Of a DNA stretch of 64,000 bases, positions 8,820-16,554 are shown piece after piece. The position numbers and the translations under genes are program-made. Each line of letters starts with the position of its first letter. The stretch's first letter is position 1. Source of the DNA: Actinomadura rubrisoli (GTDB lineage: Bacteria; Actinomycetota; Actinomycetes; Streptosporangiales; Streptosporangiaceae); NCBI RefSeq assembly GCF_004349215.1, contig NZ_SMKU01000007.1:1-64000 (forward strand), in the 5' to 3' direction. Under the pieces are notes generated by a model that was not told the origin of the DNA, did not search any database, and saw only the letters and a list, made by a program, of their open reading frames with translations.

Positions 8820-9835
8820 GACGGCACCACATCGATCACGACCTTTCCGGCGCCGGCGTCGCCGGCGTGGACCAGCGCGAACGCCTCCTGCGTCCGCTCC
8901 AGCGGGAACCGGTGCGTGATCAGCTCCTCGGCGAGGCCCCGGTTGCGGGCGATGAACGCCGCCGCCTCCGGGAACCGGTCCATGCTGTTGCGGCTACCCA
9001 GCAGATCGAGCTCCTTGTACGGCAGCACACTCATCGGAAGCCTCGCCTCCGCCGTCGAGATCCCGACGGCGACCACGGTGCCGGCCGAGCACACCAGGTC
9101 GATCGCCGTCGCCAGCGCCGCAGGCGCACCGGTCGCCTCGATCACGACCGACGGACCCTCGCCGTCCGCCCAGTCGAGGATCTCGGCGCGGCGGCGCGGG
9201 TCGTCCGCGTCCGCGACCCACATGGCCGACGCCCCGAAACGCTCGGCCCGCCGTGCCCGGGCGCCGGAACGGTCTACCCCCGCTACCCGCACCCCCCGCT
9301 CGGCGAGCGCCCCGATCGCCAGCAAGCCGATCGGCCCGCACCCGAGGACGAGCGCGTGCGCGCCACGCTCGGCTCGCGACCGCGCCACAGCTTGCAACGC
9401 GATGGAGGCCGGCTCGATCAGCGCCGCGGTCGCCGGCGGCAACCCGTCCACCGGGTGGATCCGGCCGCTCGGCACCACGATGTGTTCCCGCAGCCCGCCG
9501 TCCGCGTGGACGCCGAGGACGGACGAACTCACGCACGCGTTCGACCGCCCGACACGGCAGGCGTGGCAGCGTCCGCACGCCCTCGCCGGGTCCACCGCGA
9601 CCAGACGGCCGTCCACCCACCCGGCGATCTCGTGCCCCTGGACGAGGGGCGGCGGCGCAGACGGATAGTCACCCGCCCAGATGTGCGCGTCAGTGCCGCA
9701 CACACTGACGCAGGCCACGGCGACGAGCACCTCGCCGTCCTGCGGCTGGGGCACCGGCCGTTCCAGGACGTCCACCTGGCCCGGCCGCAGCGTGATCGCC
9801 GCCCGATCGGGCGCTGTACGCACATTCGTTTGCAT
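8816..9835 (-). CDS. Zinc-dependent medium-chain alcohol dehydrogenase (first gene of the operon)
   Basis: A 339-residue MDR dehydrogenase. Catalytic zinc ligands are Cys46 and His68-Glu69 (VQGHE); the structural zinc lobe has Cys87, Cys90, Cys93 and Cys101. The cofactor site is VLGCGPIGLLAIG. The family oxidises secondary alcohols or polyols, or threonine-like substrates, with NAD(P). ATG 9835 is only about 37 bp from the divergent IclR start, so the operon promoter must lie in or beside this short gap. It heads a run of six tightly overlapped genes down to 1199. Confidence 0.88.
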   Translation of the reverse strand: MQTNVRTAPDRAAITLRPGQVDVLERPVPQPQDGEVLVAVACVSVCGTDAHIWAGDYPSAPPPLVQGHEIAGWVDGRLVAVDPARACGRCHACRVGRSNACVSSSVLGVHADGGLREHIVVPSGRIHPVDGLPPATAALIEPASIALQAVARSRAERGAHALVLGCGPIGLLAIGALAERGVRVAGVDRSGARARRAERFGASAMWVADADDPRRRAEILDWADGEGPSVVIEATGAPAALATAIDLVCSAGTVVAVGISTAEARLPMSVLPYKELDLLGSRNSMDRFPEAAAFIARNRGLAEELITHRFPLERTQEAFALVHAGDAGAGKVVIDVVPS

Positions 9836-9849
9836 AGCGCCTCACTATG
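9833..9849. promoter_or_regulatory. Small dyad in the gap between the operon and its divergent IclR gene
   Basis: CATAG (9833-9837) and CTATG (9845-9849) are inverted about a 7-nt spacer, covering the operon's start codon and the start of the 36-bp divergent gap. Its position would let a bound IclR protein affect both directions. The arms are short, so chance is possible. Confidence 0.3.
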
Positions 9850-9871
9850 AACATTTGCTGGTAAGGTGTCA

Positions 9872-10702
9872 ATGCCAACCAAGGATTCGAACCAACGTGC
9901 GTACAACGCGCATGTGGAACGGGACGCATCGTTGAGCGAAGCCGAACTCCTGACCTCGCTCCAGCGTGGCCTCGCCGTGCTGGCGGCCTTCCGCGCCGAC
10001 CGCGCCACCCTCAGCCTCAGCGAGGTCGCCAAAGCCACCGACCTGGACCGCTCCTCGGCCCGGCGGCTCCTGCACACCCTGGTCGAACGCGGCTACCTGC
10101 GCACCGACGGTCAGTCGTTCGGGCTGCACCCCAAGGTGCTGCGCATCGGCAACGCCTACCTCGGCGCCCTGGCACTACCGGAACTCGCCCTCCCGCACCT
10201 GCGCGCCCTGGCGGGCGACCTGCACGAGGCCGTCTCCATGGCCGTCCTCGACGGCGACGAGATCGTCTACGTCGCGCGGATCCCCGGCCGACGGCTGATG
10301 AGCCTGTCCCTGACCATCGGCAGCCGGTTGCCCGCGCACGCCACCTCGATGGGCCGCGTCCTCCTCGCGGCCAGGACCGACGACTGGATCGACGGCTACC
10401 TCGCGTCAGCGACGCTGCACCGCCTCACCGAAACCTCCATCACCGACCACGCTCTGCTACGCGGCGAACTCCAGCGAACACGCCGCGTCGGCTGGTCCCT
10501 GGTCGACCAGGAGTTGGAGACCGGCCTGCGCTCCATCGCCGTCCCCGTCCACGACGCCTCCGGCCGCGTCGCGGCCGCGATCGACATCTCCAGCCACGCG
10601 GGACGCCGCGACGTGGACGACCTGACCGGCACCATGCTCCCCCGGCTGCGGCGCACCGCCGCGGCGGTCGAACACGACTTCCACCACCGCCCTCGAAAAT
10701 AG
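9872..10702 (+). CDS. IclR-family transcriptional regulator, divergent from the operon
   Basis: A 276-residue IclR protein: winged HTH at about residues 25-85 (LQRGLAVLAAFRAD, then LSEVAKATDLDRSSARRLLHTLVERGYL) and an effector domain with PAHATSMGRVLLAA and GWSLVDQELETGLRSIAVPV. ATG 9872 follows GGTAAGG; an in-frame GTG at 9866 and a later GTG at 9914 are alternatives. It resembles the IclR at 423-1256 in layout but is clearly divergent. Its position back-to-back with the dehydrogenase makes it the first candidate for direct control of the six-gene operon. Confidence 0.9.
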   Translation: MPTKDSNQRAYNAHVERDASLSEAELLTSLQRGLAVLAAFRADRATLSLSEVAKATDLDRSSARRLLHTLVERGYLRTDGQSFGLHPKVLRIGNAYLGALALPELALPHLRALAGDLHEAVSMAVLDGDEIVYVARIPGRRLMSLSLTIGSRLPAHATSMGRVLLAARTDDWIDGYLASATLHRLTETSITDHALLRGELQRTRRVGWSLVDQELETGLRSIAVPVHDASGRVAAAIDISSHAGRRDVDDLTGTMLPRLRRTAAAVEHDFHHRPRK

Positions 10703-11216
10703 ACCGCACGTCATCCGCACCGCCGCAGTCGGTACCGTAAGGCGGAACCACCTGGCCGCCGTCTTCCAGGACGAGGCGACCAGTCGCCGACCGCGAACGG
10801 GACCCCATCTGCGCGTGGGGCTGGTCACGGCAGCAGGCACAGCCCGAGATCGTGACGCTCCAGGAATGGCACCAGCCCCACCTGGTCACCCCCAGATCAG
10901 ACGACGCCGCCGATCCAACTCGGCCTGGGAACACGCGGTCGCCGACGAGCACGTACGGCTGAAAGCCGGCGGGCGCCAGATCAAGGTGCCGGTGCGCGAG
11001 GGCCGGCTATGACAGAGGACAGGGCTGCGGAAGGTGTCTAGCGCGCCGCCGCAGTGTCATCCCGGCTGATTATGTTCGCTCGTGGGCAAAACCCAGACAT
11101 CGCGCGGGGATCGACCACATCATTGTTGCGAATCACAGACAACAACGACGGCCGGGCTCCTTGCCCTATGGCCAACCACAGCGGGCGTGGGTGCCGGATA
11201 CTGCGTCACCTCATGC
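10703..11216. other. Low-coding stretch after the IclR gene
   Basis: I see no gene here. A 65-codon open frame at 10815-11012 ends in ADEHVRLKAGGRQIKVPVREGRL but has no ribosome site and no family I recognise. Together with the relics just downstream it reads as decayed sequence next to an insertion hotspot. Confidence 0.4.
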
Positions 11217-11279
11217 GACCTCCGAGTCATGCTGCGCGAACTGCAGAAGGCAGGGATCCTCACCCTGGCCGACAAGGCC
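11217..11279 (+). pseudogene. Relic of an IS5-type transposase, internal piece
   Basis: Twenty-one codons (LRVMLRELQKAGILTLADK and neighbours) resemble the segment before the conserved Gly-Tyr turn in DDE_Tnp_4 transposases. The similarity ends abruptly at 11279, where another relic begins in a different frame. The match is from recall, not from an alignment. Confidence 0.35.
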
Positions 11280-11280
11280 C

Positions 11281-11349
11281 GAGGTGATCGACGGCTGCCC
11301 GACCACCACCGGTCTCACTCTCAACACCCCACCCGTCATCACCAATTGA
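11281..11349 (+). pseudogene. Relic of an IS630-type transposase C terminus
   Basis: The frame reads EVIDGCPTTTGLTLNTPPVITN and stops at 11347-11349. It closely parallels the C terminus of the intact element 180 bp away (DLINGCLAATGLTLTTSRLKAR), so it is the tail of a second, related IS630 copy on the opposite strand. Nothing else of that copy is visible. Confidence 0.55.
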
Positions 11350-11522
11350 CCCTGGTTAGGCGCCGACCAGATACCCATCCAACACGTCACCGCGGAGCCG
11401 GCGTTAGACGACGGGGCTTCTGGCGCGGGCACCTGCGAGCACCCGTGATCTCCGTCCGTGACGGGGTCGAATATCAGACTGCGGGCCAGCCGGGAGAAGT
11501 CGACCATCCTCTGGCCGTCCAT

Positions 11523-12122
11523 CTAACGAGCTTTCAGGCGTGATGTCGTCAGGGTGAGGCCGGTGGCGGCGAGGCAGCCGTTGATGAGGTCGCTGCGGTA
11601 TTGGAGTTTGCGCAGGCCGTGGCGTAGGGCGGTCAGGAGTTGGTCGGGGTCGGTGAAGTGGCGATTGGTCTGGCTGCTGCGGCGGAGCAGGGACCAGACG
11701 GTTTCGACGGGATTGAGGTCGGGTGCGTAGGTGGGCAGGTAGAACACCCTCAGCCAGTCGCTGGCGTCGATGAAGGTCTTCAGGCGTCTGTCGCGGTGGA
11801 CGTTCAAGTTGTCCCAGACCAGCACGACCGGGGCTTGAAGCTGGTGGTGAGCGGTGATGAGCAGGTCGCGGTAGTCGGTCCAGGCGAAGCTGCGGCGCTG
11901 GCCGGTCTTGTGGTCGGGGTGTTGTTTGGGCCGGTAGATCAGCCGAGCTCGTTCGCCGGGCTTGTAGCAGGTCAGCGCGGCCAGGGAGAAGCGGCGTTGC
12001 GACCGGCCTCGCACCCTGATCACCGGAGTGCGGCCGCGAGGGGACCAGGTCTTGCGGGTCGGCGGCGTCATCGAGAAGCCGGCCTCGTCTTCGAAGACGA
12101 TCCAGGCGTCGAGCGCCGCCGC
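11523..12122 (-). CDS. IS630-family transposase, catalytic frame (orfB)
   Basis: About 200 codons carrying the DDE nuclease: WIVFEDEAGFS (first Asp), VVLVWDNLNVH (second Asp) and LNPVETVWSLLRR (Glu). It has no start of its own at the join, so it must be expressed by a -1 shift from the upstream frame around 12113-12127, within a CGG/GCG run, or be a broken copy. The stop codon TAG uses the TA target duplication plus a flanking G, so the protein's end is supplied by the insertion site. Confidence 0.85.
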   Translation of the reverse strand, partial: AAALDAWIVFEDEAGFSMTPPTRKTWSPRGRTPVIRVRGRSQRRFSLAALTCYKPGERARLIYRPKQHPDHKTGQRRSFAWTDYRDLLITAHHQLQAPVVLVWDNLNVHRDRRLKTFIDASDWLRVFYLPTYAPDLNPVETVWSLLRRSSQTNRHFTDPDQLLTALRHGLRKLQYRSDLINGCLAATGLTLTTSRLKAR

Positions 12123-12671
12123 GGTACTTCCACGCGCGGCCAGGTCTCCCTCACCCACCCGGCGATCACCGACTCCTGGCGTTCGACCGCGCGCCGGGCC
12201 GGTGTCTGGTGGCTCCAGCCGTGCCGGTGCAGCACCTGACAGATGGCCGCCAGGCTCATGGACTTGTGAAACCGGCGGCCGATCACCGTCTGGATCCGCG
12301 ACAGGGTCCAGGTCTGATCCGGCCACCCGTGCGCCACCGGCCCCTTCTCGAGCTCGGCTTCCAACATCGCCCACAACCTCGGGCTCAGCTTCGGCCGACC
12401 AGGCGACCCCTTGGACGACAGCCCTTGCGGCCCGGCCTTGGACCAGGCTTTGCGCCAGCGCTGCACCGACCGCACACCGACCCGCAGCTCGCGGGCGATC
12501 ACAGCATTGTTCGACCCGGTGGCAAACAGCTCCGCCGCCTGCAGCCGCACCCTCTCCCGAAACACCCGCCGCTGCGCGGTCAACCCACCACCCTGCGGAT
12601 ACCTCATAACCCGAACTATCCCGGCCCAACAGAGCCTGTCCACCCCCGCGACATCACGCCTGAAAGCTCGT
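11526..12671 (-). mobile_element. Complete IS630-family insertion sequence with TA target duplication
   Basis: The element is 1146 bp. Perfect 23-bp terminal inverted repeats lie at 11526-11548 and 12649-12671 (outer end ACGAGCTTTCAGGCG). TA is duplicated at 11524-11525 and 12672-12673, the target duplication known for IS630/Tc1-mariner elements. Inside, a transposase is encoded in two overlapping frames on the minus strand. The perfect repeats argue for recent insertion. The transposase stop codon is outside the element: the T and A come from the duplication and the G from flanking DNA. Confidence 0.93.
12068..12607 (-). CDS. IS630-family transposase, N-terminal frame (orfA)
   Basis: This frame encodes the DNA-binding half. 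MRYPQGGGLTAQRRVFRERV leads into a helix-turn-helix (GSNNAVIARELRVGVRSVQRWRKAW), a linker with SPGRPKLSPRLWAML, and a second domain ending in GWSHQTPARRAVERQ. ATG 12607 is chosen because the common IS630 N terminus begins here. The frame runs past the join and ends at 12068 with an unrelated tail. The meaningful protein switches to the other frame by a -1 shift near 12113-12127. Frameshifted expression is known in IS630 elements, but the usual A-rich slippery run is absent here. Confidence 0.85.
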   Translation of the reverse strand: MRYPQGGGLTAQRRVFRERVRLQAAELFATGSNNAVIARELRVGVRSVQRWRKAWSKAGPQGLSSKGSPGRPKLSPRLWAMLEAELEKGPVAHGWPDQTWTLSRIQTVIGRRFHKSMSLAAICQVLHRHGWSHQTPARRAVERQESVIAGWVRETWPRVEVPRRRSTPGSSSKTRPASR

Positions 12672-12861
12672 TAACGGCCGCACACCCGACTATGCATCTG
12701 TGTTGGTGCGGGTGACAGCGCCGGGATTGCCTGCGTTGACGCGGCATCGCCGGCACGATCCCGGTGCCTGGCGAGCAGGCCGGTCACCGGCAGCGGCGAA
12801 CACGCAGGCTCGTGCCGATCGGGCGGCGAGTGCGCGGCCTGGTGGTGCAGAGCGGGGCGGG

Positions 12862-13572
12862 TCAGAGGCGGCCGAGCACCGTCACCGCCTGCGTCCCGGC
12901 CTCTTGGGTGATGGTGGTGTAACTGCCGGGTGCCGGTGGCTTGCGGGCGGGCGACAGAGCCAGGAATACCACATGGCCGTTGACTCTGATGATTGCGTAC
13001 TGGTGCCGCTGCGCCCCGGTGGGAGTGCTGAGGATGTAGGTCGTCAGGCGTTCGATTCTGCCGCCCCTTCTGCGGACGTTGTCGCTCTCCACGAACATCC
13101 GCATCGCCTCTCCGTTCGAGCGGAAGTGGTGGTCACGGCACTGCGTAGTGATCGGCTTTGCGATCAGCTTGCTCGCCGTGGTGTCAGGCAGCGCGACGAT
13201 GCTCTCGCTGACCATCACCGACCGGGCCGAATCGGTCCAGATGCCTAGCGCGGCCGCGCTCCTGACCGGCCCGGTCGTCACCCCCTCTAGCTGGCCGGAG
13301 GAGGTCTGGCCCCACACGCAGGCGTCCGGTTCCCGAGGGCCGGCGATCAACTCTTTAATGATCTTTTCGAACGGGCCCGAGGCGACCCCATAGCGCACCG
13401 GGTCGGGCTTGCCCGTGGCTCGCGGCATGATGAGCGCCTGCTCCACCCGCTTGAGCGCGGACGCGCTAGGGGAGGACGGCGCGGCCGTCGCTCGCCGTCC
13501 GGTCGCCGCGCACCCGCTGACCATCAGCACCGTCCCGGCGATACCGGCAAGACACGCAGAAGGCCGAAGCAT
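12862..13572 (-). CDS. Putative lipoprotein, secreted domain of unknown function
   Basis: A 236-residue protein with a lipoprotein signal: short basic N terminus, hydrophobic stretch and lipobox VSGC at about residues 18-21, so it should be anchored outside the membrane after lipidation. The mature part has two further cysteines (DACVWGQ and TTQCRDHHF), which may form a disulfide, and a C-terminal beta-rich stretch (YAIIRVNGHVVFLALSP). It is loosely reminiscent of PknH-type extracellular sensor domains, a weak guess. ATG 13572 lacks a strong ribosome site. It stands alone beside the IS630 element. Confidence 0.65.
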   Translation of the reverse strand: MLRPSACLAGIAGTVLMVSGCAATGRRATAAPSSPSASALKRVEQALIMPRATGKPDPVRYGVASGPFEKIIKELIAGPREPDACVWGQTSSGQLEGVTTGPVRSAAALGIWTDSARSVMVSESIVALPDTTASKLIAKPITTQCRDHHFRSNGEAMRMFVESDNVRRRGGRIERLTTYILSTPTGAQRHQYAIIRVNGHVVFLALSPARKPPAPGSYTTITQEAGTQAVTVLGRL

Positions 13573-14234
13573 CCGCTGATCGTAGGGGACACCACAGCGA
13601 AGATGACCTTGATCCCAACCTCCCTGCTGGCCAGATCAGGCCCCCGGGCTTCGCATGGAGGCGCTATCCCTGATGCAGAGCCCCGTGTTGTCCGGTCCCT
13701 CAACGCGGTCCCACCAAGCAAGAATCGCCCGTTGCGCTGCGCACCGTCCTCAGCACCGGTCTTCAGCAGGTTCTGCAGCGTGTGCGGGCAGCAGTACGCG
13801 CAGGCAGGTTGCCCCGCACGCTCGATCCGTAGGACCGCGCCTAGGCACTGCGGATGCTGGCCGCCGAGGCTCCCGGCAGCTGCGCAGCGCCACCGGATCG
13901 GGAGGCTGAACCAGCCGAGTTGGTTGAAGGGCGCGACGAGCTCCTGCACTTCGATGGACTTGATCTTCGGCTCCATGGCCCTCAGGACCGCGCCGGTGCT
14001 GCGGACGGCGGCACTCTCGGCGGAGTGGCCGGGCCGCCCATTTTCGACCAGCGGAGTGAAGGCATTTCGCGCTATCCGCGAATCGCTGCCCGGGTTACCG
14101 CGAGATTGACTTTACGGTGACGACCCTTGGTGATTGAACCCCGTATTGTGGTGGGTAGTGATTGGTCGAAACAGGTCGGCGGCCGATATCGAATGATCTT
14201 CAATCATAGCGACGGGCTCCGGATGGAGTGCGTC
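13573..14234. other. Long stretch without a convincing gene
   Basis: Open frames exist on both strands but none has a clear ribosome site or a recognisable family. The best is a minus-strand frame 13524-13976 that begins MEPKIKSIEVQELVAPFNQLGW and has a Cys-rich middle (CAYCCPH); it overlaps the lipoprotein start by 49 bp and turns unstructured. It could be a decayed gene. Confidence 0.4.
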
Positions 14235-14348
14235 ATGACAACCTACGCATATACCGATTCTCTTTTCCGCGTGGCTCCGTTGGCGCGCGGTGGCTCGCTG
14301 ACGCCCCATCATGCTGGACCGCGCGGAGCACGGCCCGGCCGACCCTAA
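14235..14348 (+). CDS. Possible 37-residue small protein or leader peptide
   Basis: ATG 14235 is preceded by GGAG (14225-14228) at six bases, and the frame ends with TAA at 14346-14348, nine bases before the start of the VOC gene. The peptide begins MTTYAYTDSLFRVAPLARGG and ends in a Pro/Gly/Arg-rich tail. No family is recognised. The spacing suggests a short upstream ORF co-translated with the VOC/NTF2-like pair. Confidence 0.3.
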   Translation: MTTYAYTDSLFRVAPLARGGSLTPHHAGPRGARPGRP

Positions 14349-14357
14349 GGACAGCCA

Positions 14358-14816
14358 ATGACGCCGCACATCACTGGACGGGAGAAAGCCGCCGTCCCGG
14401 ATCCCCTGGGCATCCAGGCATTGTCGGCCTGCATCTCAGTGGGCGACCTGGACGCCTGTATCGCCTGGTACACCCAGAATCTAGGCTTCCGCTTACTGAA
14501 ATTGGTCCAATTCCCAGAGCTGGGGGCCCGCGTCGCCTTCCTGACAGGCCACAGCCTGCGGCTTGAATTGGCGGAGCAGGCTGAAGCGGAGCCGGGACCG
14601 CGCCGTCAAGATCCACCGCGCCACAGCGTTGTGCGGGGCGTCACGCAGATCGCCTTCTATGTGACCGACGCGGAGTCGATTCTGGCCCGTGCGCGGCAGC
14701 ACGGACTCAACGTCGCGATGGATCTCGCAACGGTACCCGAGCTCGGTCTCAAAGCGTTCTTCGTGCGTGACCCTGAGGAGAACCTCATCGAGTTCATCGA
14801 GCTCACGGACGCCTGA
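14358..14816 (+). CDS. VOC-superfamily (glyoxalase/dioxygenase-like) protein
   Basis: A 152-residue single VOC module with the paired beta-alpha-beta-beta-beta units. The first runs from LSACISVGDLDACIAWYTQNLGFRLL to SLRLELAEQ, the second from TQIAFYVTDAESILARARQHG to AFFVRDPEENLIEFIEL. The terminal Glu in LIEFIEL fits a metal ligand, and other ligand positions are plausible. A weak AAGGA-type ribosome site (TAAGGA) lies before ATG 14358. The NTF2-like gene follows 34 bp downstream on the same strand, so the two are probably co-expressed; such pairs often serve detoxification or tailoring reactions. Confidence 0.8.
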   Translation: MTPHITGREKAAVPDPLGIQALSACISVGDLDACIAWYTQNLGFRLLKLVQFPELGARVAFLTGHSLRLELAEQAEAEPGPRRQDPPRHSVVRGVTQIAFYVTDAESILARARQHGLNVAMDLATVPELGLKAFFVRDPEENLIEFIELTDA

Positions 14817-14850
14817 GCGGGCCAAGTATTTCTTCGGAGGAAAGATTGTC

Positions 14851-15276
14851 ATGGGAACCCAGACAAGTCGGACCGTAGTCGACAGCTTCTTCACGAGCCT
14901 TGAGCGAGGCGACCTGGACTCCGCTTTCTCGACGCTGTCAGAGGACATCGAGTTCGAACTGCCGTTGAACCAGTGGAATGCGGTGATCCCGTATCTCGGG
15001 CGGCATGTGGGCATCGCGGAGGTGAGCAGGGCCTTCGCGGTGCGCGCAGAGACCACCGAGGTGCTCGACTACGCGCTGCGTGATCTGCGCGCCGAGGGCG
15101 ACACCGCGTTCGCGGTGATCTATACGCGGGCCCGCTGCAGCGCCACCGGCCAGGAGTTCGAGGTCGAGGACGTCCACCGGCTCACCGTCACGGACGGGAA
15201 GATCGCAGACTGGAAGGTCTACTTCGACCCCAATTCGGAGGTCGCCGCCTTCACCGCGGAGCGGGACCGGGAATGA
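14851..15276 (+). CDS. SnoaL-like/NTF2-like protein
   Basis: A 141-residue cone-shaped-fold protein: N-terminal helices TVVDSFFTSLERGDLDSAFSTL, then LSEDIEFELPLN, and alternating strands ending in EVEDVHRLTVTDGKIADWKVYFD, the signature-like end of SnoaL/NTF2 proteins. GGAGG at 14836-14840 lies ten bases before ATG 14851, fixing the start. The family includes cyclases, isomerases and ligand-binding proteins, so no reaction can be assigned. It probably works with the VOC protein encoded immediately upstream. Confidence 0.82.
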   Translation: MGTQTSRTVVDSFFTSLERGDLDSAFSTLSEDIEFELPLNQWNAVIPYLGRHVGIAEVSRAFAVRAETTEVLDYALRDLRAEGDTAFAVIYTRARCSATGQEFEVEDVHRLTVTDGKIADWKVYFDPNSEVAAFTAERDRE

Positions 15277-15385
15277 CCGCGGCGGCCCGAGACGGCGACC
15301 GGGAACGCGCCGCGGAGCTCGTCCGGTCCGGCTCCGGCGTTCGTTCCAGGGACTGCACGTCACCAGCCGGTGGCTGCGGCCGGGC

Positions 15386-15609
15386 GCCCGCCGTCGTATC
15401 ATCTCGGCGTACATGACGTCCTACTTCGCCGGTGGCGCGGCCGGTTCGGCGCTCACACCCGTCACGTACGGGCGGCGGGCTGGACGGGCGTGAGCGTCCT
15501 CGGCGCCGTGACGTTCCTGGCGTGGCTCGGGGCGGCGGCCTGGAGCCGCCGCCCGTGCTGTGCCCGGCGGGCGGCCGATGGACCGGCGCGTCCCGAGGAT
15601 CGGCGCTGA
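15386..15609 (+). pseudogene. Degraded C terminus of a major facilitator transporter
   Basis: One frame reads RRIISAYMTSYFAGGAAGSA and continues LTPVTYG; after a single-base shift near 15473-15482 the neighbouring frame continues RAAGWTGVSVLGAVTFLAWLGAAAW to a stop at 15609. Joined, these match the last two helices of DHA-type MFS exporters (family YMTSYFxGGAxGSA, then GWxGVxxLG). No upstream part of the transporter remains, so this is a frameshifted remnant. Confidence 0.6.
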
Positions 15610-15982
15610 ACGCAGCCCTGATCCTGTCCCGCGCGAGTTTCGAGTTTTGGTCTCTGAGCTGCGGTTGTGCGGCGTGATGCTATTCGTTGGCCGTGCCTGT
15701 GACCACGGGTTTCGCCGGATGGGTCGCAGTTCCGCAAAATCGCCCCGATGCGTGGCAGCTCGACGTCCTTGGACGAGTCCGAGCGGCAGTATCAAGGCGG
15801 TCCAGGTTGCCGAGCCCATGGCGGTGAGCGGCGACGTCGATGTCGAAGCCCGGGAGTGCGGGCCGGAGATCGAGTGCGACAGCGTTACGGGCTCCGACAT
15901 GGACTCCGCCCACGGTCGCTCGCAATGGAGGGTCAGACGGCGGCGAAGGCGCCCGTCCGCGCTCTGGTGTTACCGCGCGATG
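15610..15982. other. Stretch with no gene identified
   Basis: Between the transporter remnant and the end of the secreted-protein gene no frame shows a ribosome site or a known family. A minus-strand frame (15680-15925) is open but unremarkable. Confidence 0.4.
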
Positions 15983-16450
15983 TCAGCAAGGCGCCGGAAG
16001 GACCACTTCCGACCAGTCGCCCGAATACGTCGGAACCGTGGCCTCCCCTCGCTCGCGGGCGTCCTGCCCGCACGGCAACTCCCGCGGCGGCGCGAAATAG
16101 GGCCTTTCGTCTCCCGATGGCAGCGTGTCCGAGTCGGTGGTGTCGGTCGTCCAATCGCCGACCGTATAGTCCCAGCGTTCCAGAGTGAGGGTGAAGTCGG
16201 CTTCGTTTATGCCCCGGTTGGACACAAACAGGATGCCTTGTGCGCTGTACTGGTCGTCCGGTCCCGTCCAGGTCACTTCGCTGCACGCTCTATAGACAAC
16301 TGGGCCGGCCTCTATCTCCGGCCCGCACGCATAGTTCACGACGGGGGCCGGGGCGGTGGCCGCCGCCGGCTGCGCGGCGAAGCCGAGCATCGCTATGGCA
16401 CCGGCCAGCGGCATGATCCAGTGATTACGGCGTGTGCCAAGAAAATTCAT
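15983..16450 (-). CDS. Small secreted protein of unknown function
   Basis: A 155-residue protein with a clear Sec signal: MNFLGTRRNHWIMPLAGAIAMLGFAAQPAAATA, with cleavage likely after an Ala near residue 30. The mature part is acidic and has four cysteines (YACGPE, YRACSE, LPCGQ and the C-terminal Cys), suggesting two disulfides, plus a beta-rich middle with SNRGINEADFTLTLERWDY. AAAGGAG precedes ATG 16450 closely. It looks like the small exported proteins common in actinomycetes. No partner gene is evident. Confidence 0.7.
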   Translation of the reverse strand: MNFLGTRRNHWIMPLAGAIAMLGFAAQPAAATAPAPVVNYACGPEIEAGPVVYRACSEVTWTGPDDQYSAQGILFVSNRGINEADFTLTLERWDYTVGDWTTDTTDSDTLPSGDERPYFAPPRELPCGQDARERGEATVPTYSGDWSEVVLPAPC

Positions 16451-16530
16451 GTCCGTCTCCTTTACTGCGGTCGGCTGTCCTGCGTACTCACTCGATGACC
16501 GTCCTTCGCTCAGGGTGAGCGTGAGGCATC

Positions 16531-16554
16531 CCTTCCGTGCGTTGGGACGGAAGG
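16531..16554. repeat. 8-bp inverted repeat upstream of the secreted-protein gene
   Basis: CCTTCCGT (16531-16538) and ACGGAAGG (16547-16554) flank an 8-nt loop, about 80 bp upstream of the secreted-protein start. It may be a 5'-leader hairpin or operator. Confidence 0.3.

Noticed and set aside
13524-13976. A 150-codon minus-strand frame beginning MEPKIKSIEVQEL
   Set aside because: It overlaps the lipoprotein start by 49 bp, lacks a ribosome site and shows no domain; at best a decayed gene.
14235-14348. The 37-residue peptide as a RiPP precursor
   Set aside because: No maturase, protease or transporter gene is adjacent, and the peptide has no recognisable leader-core pattern.
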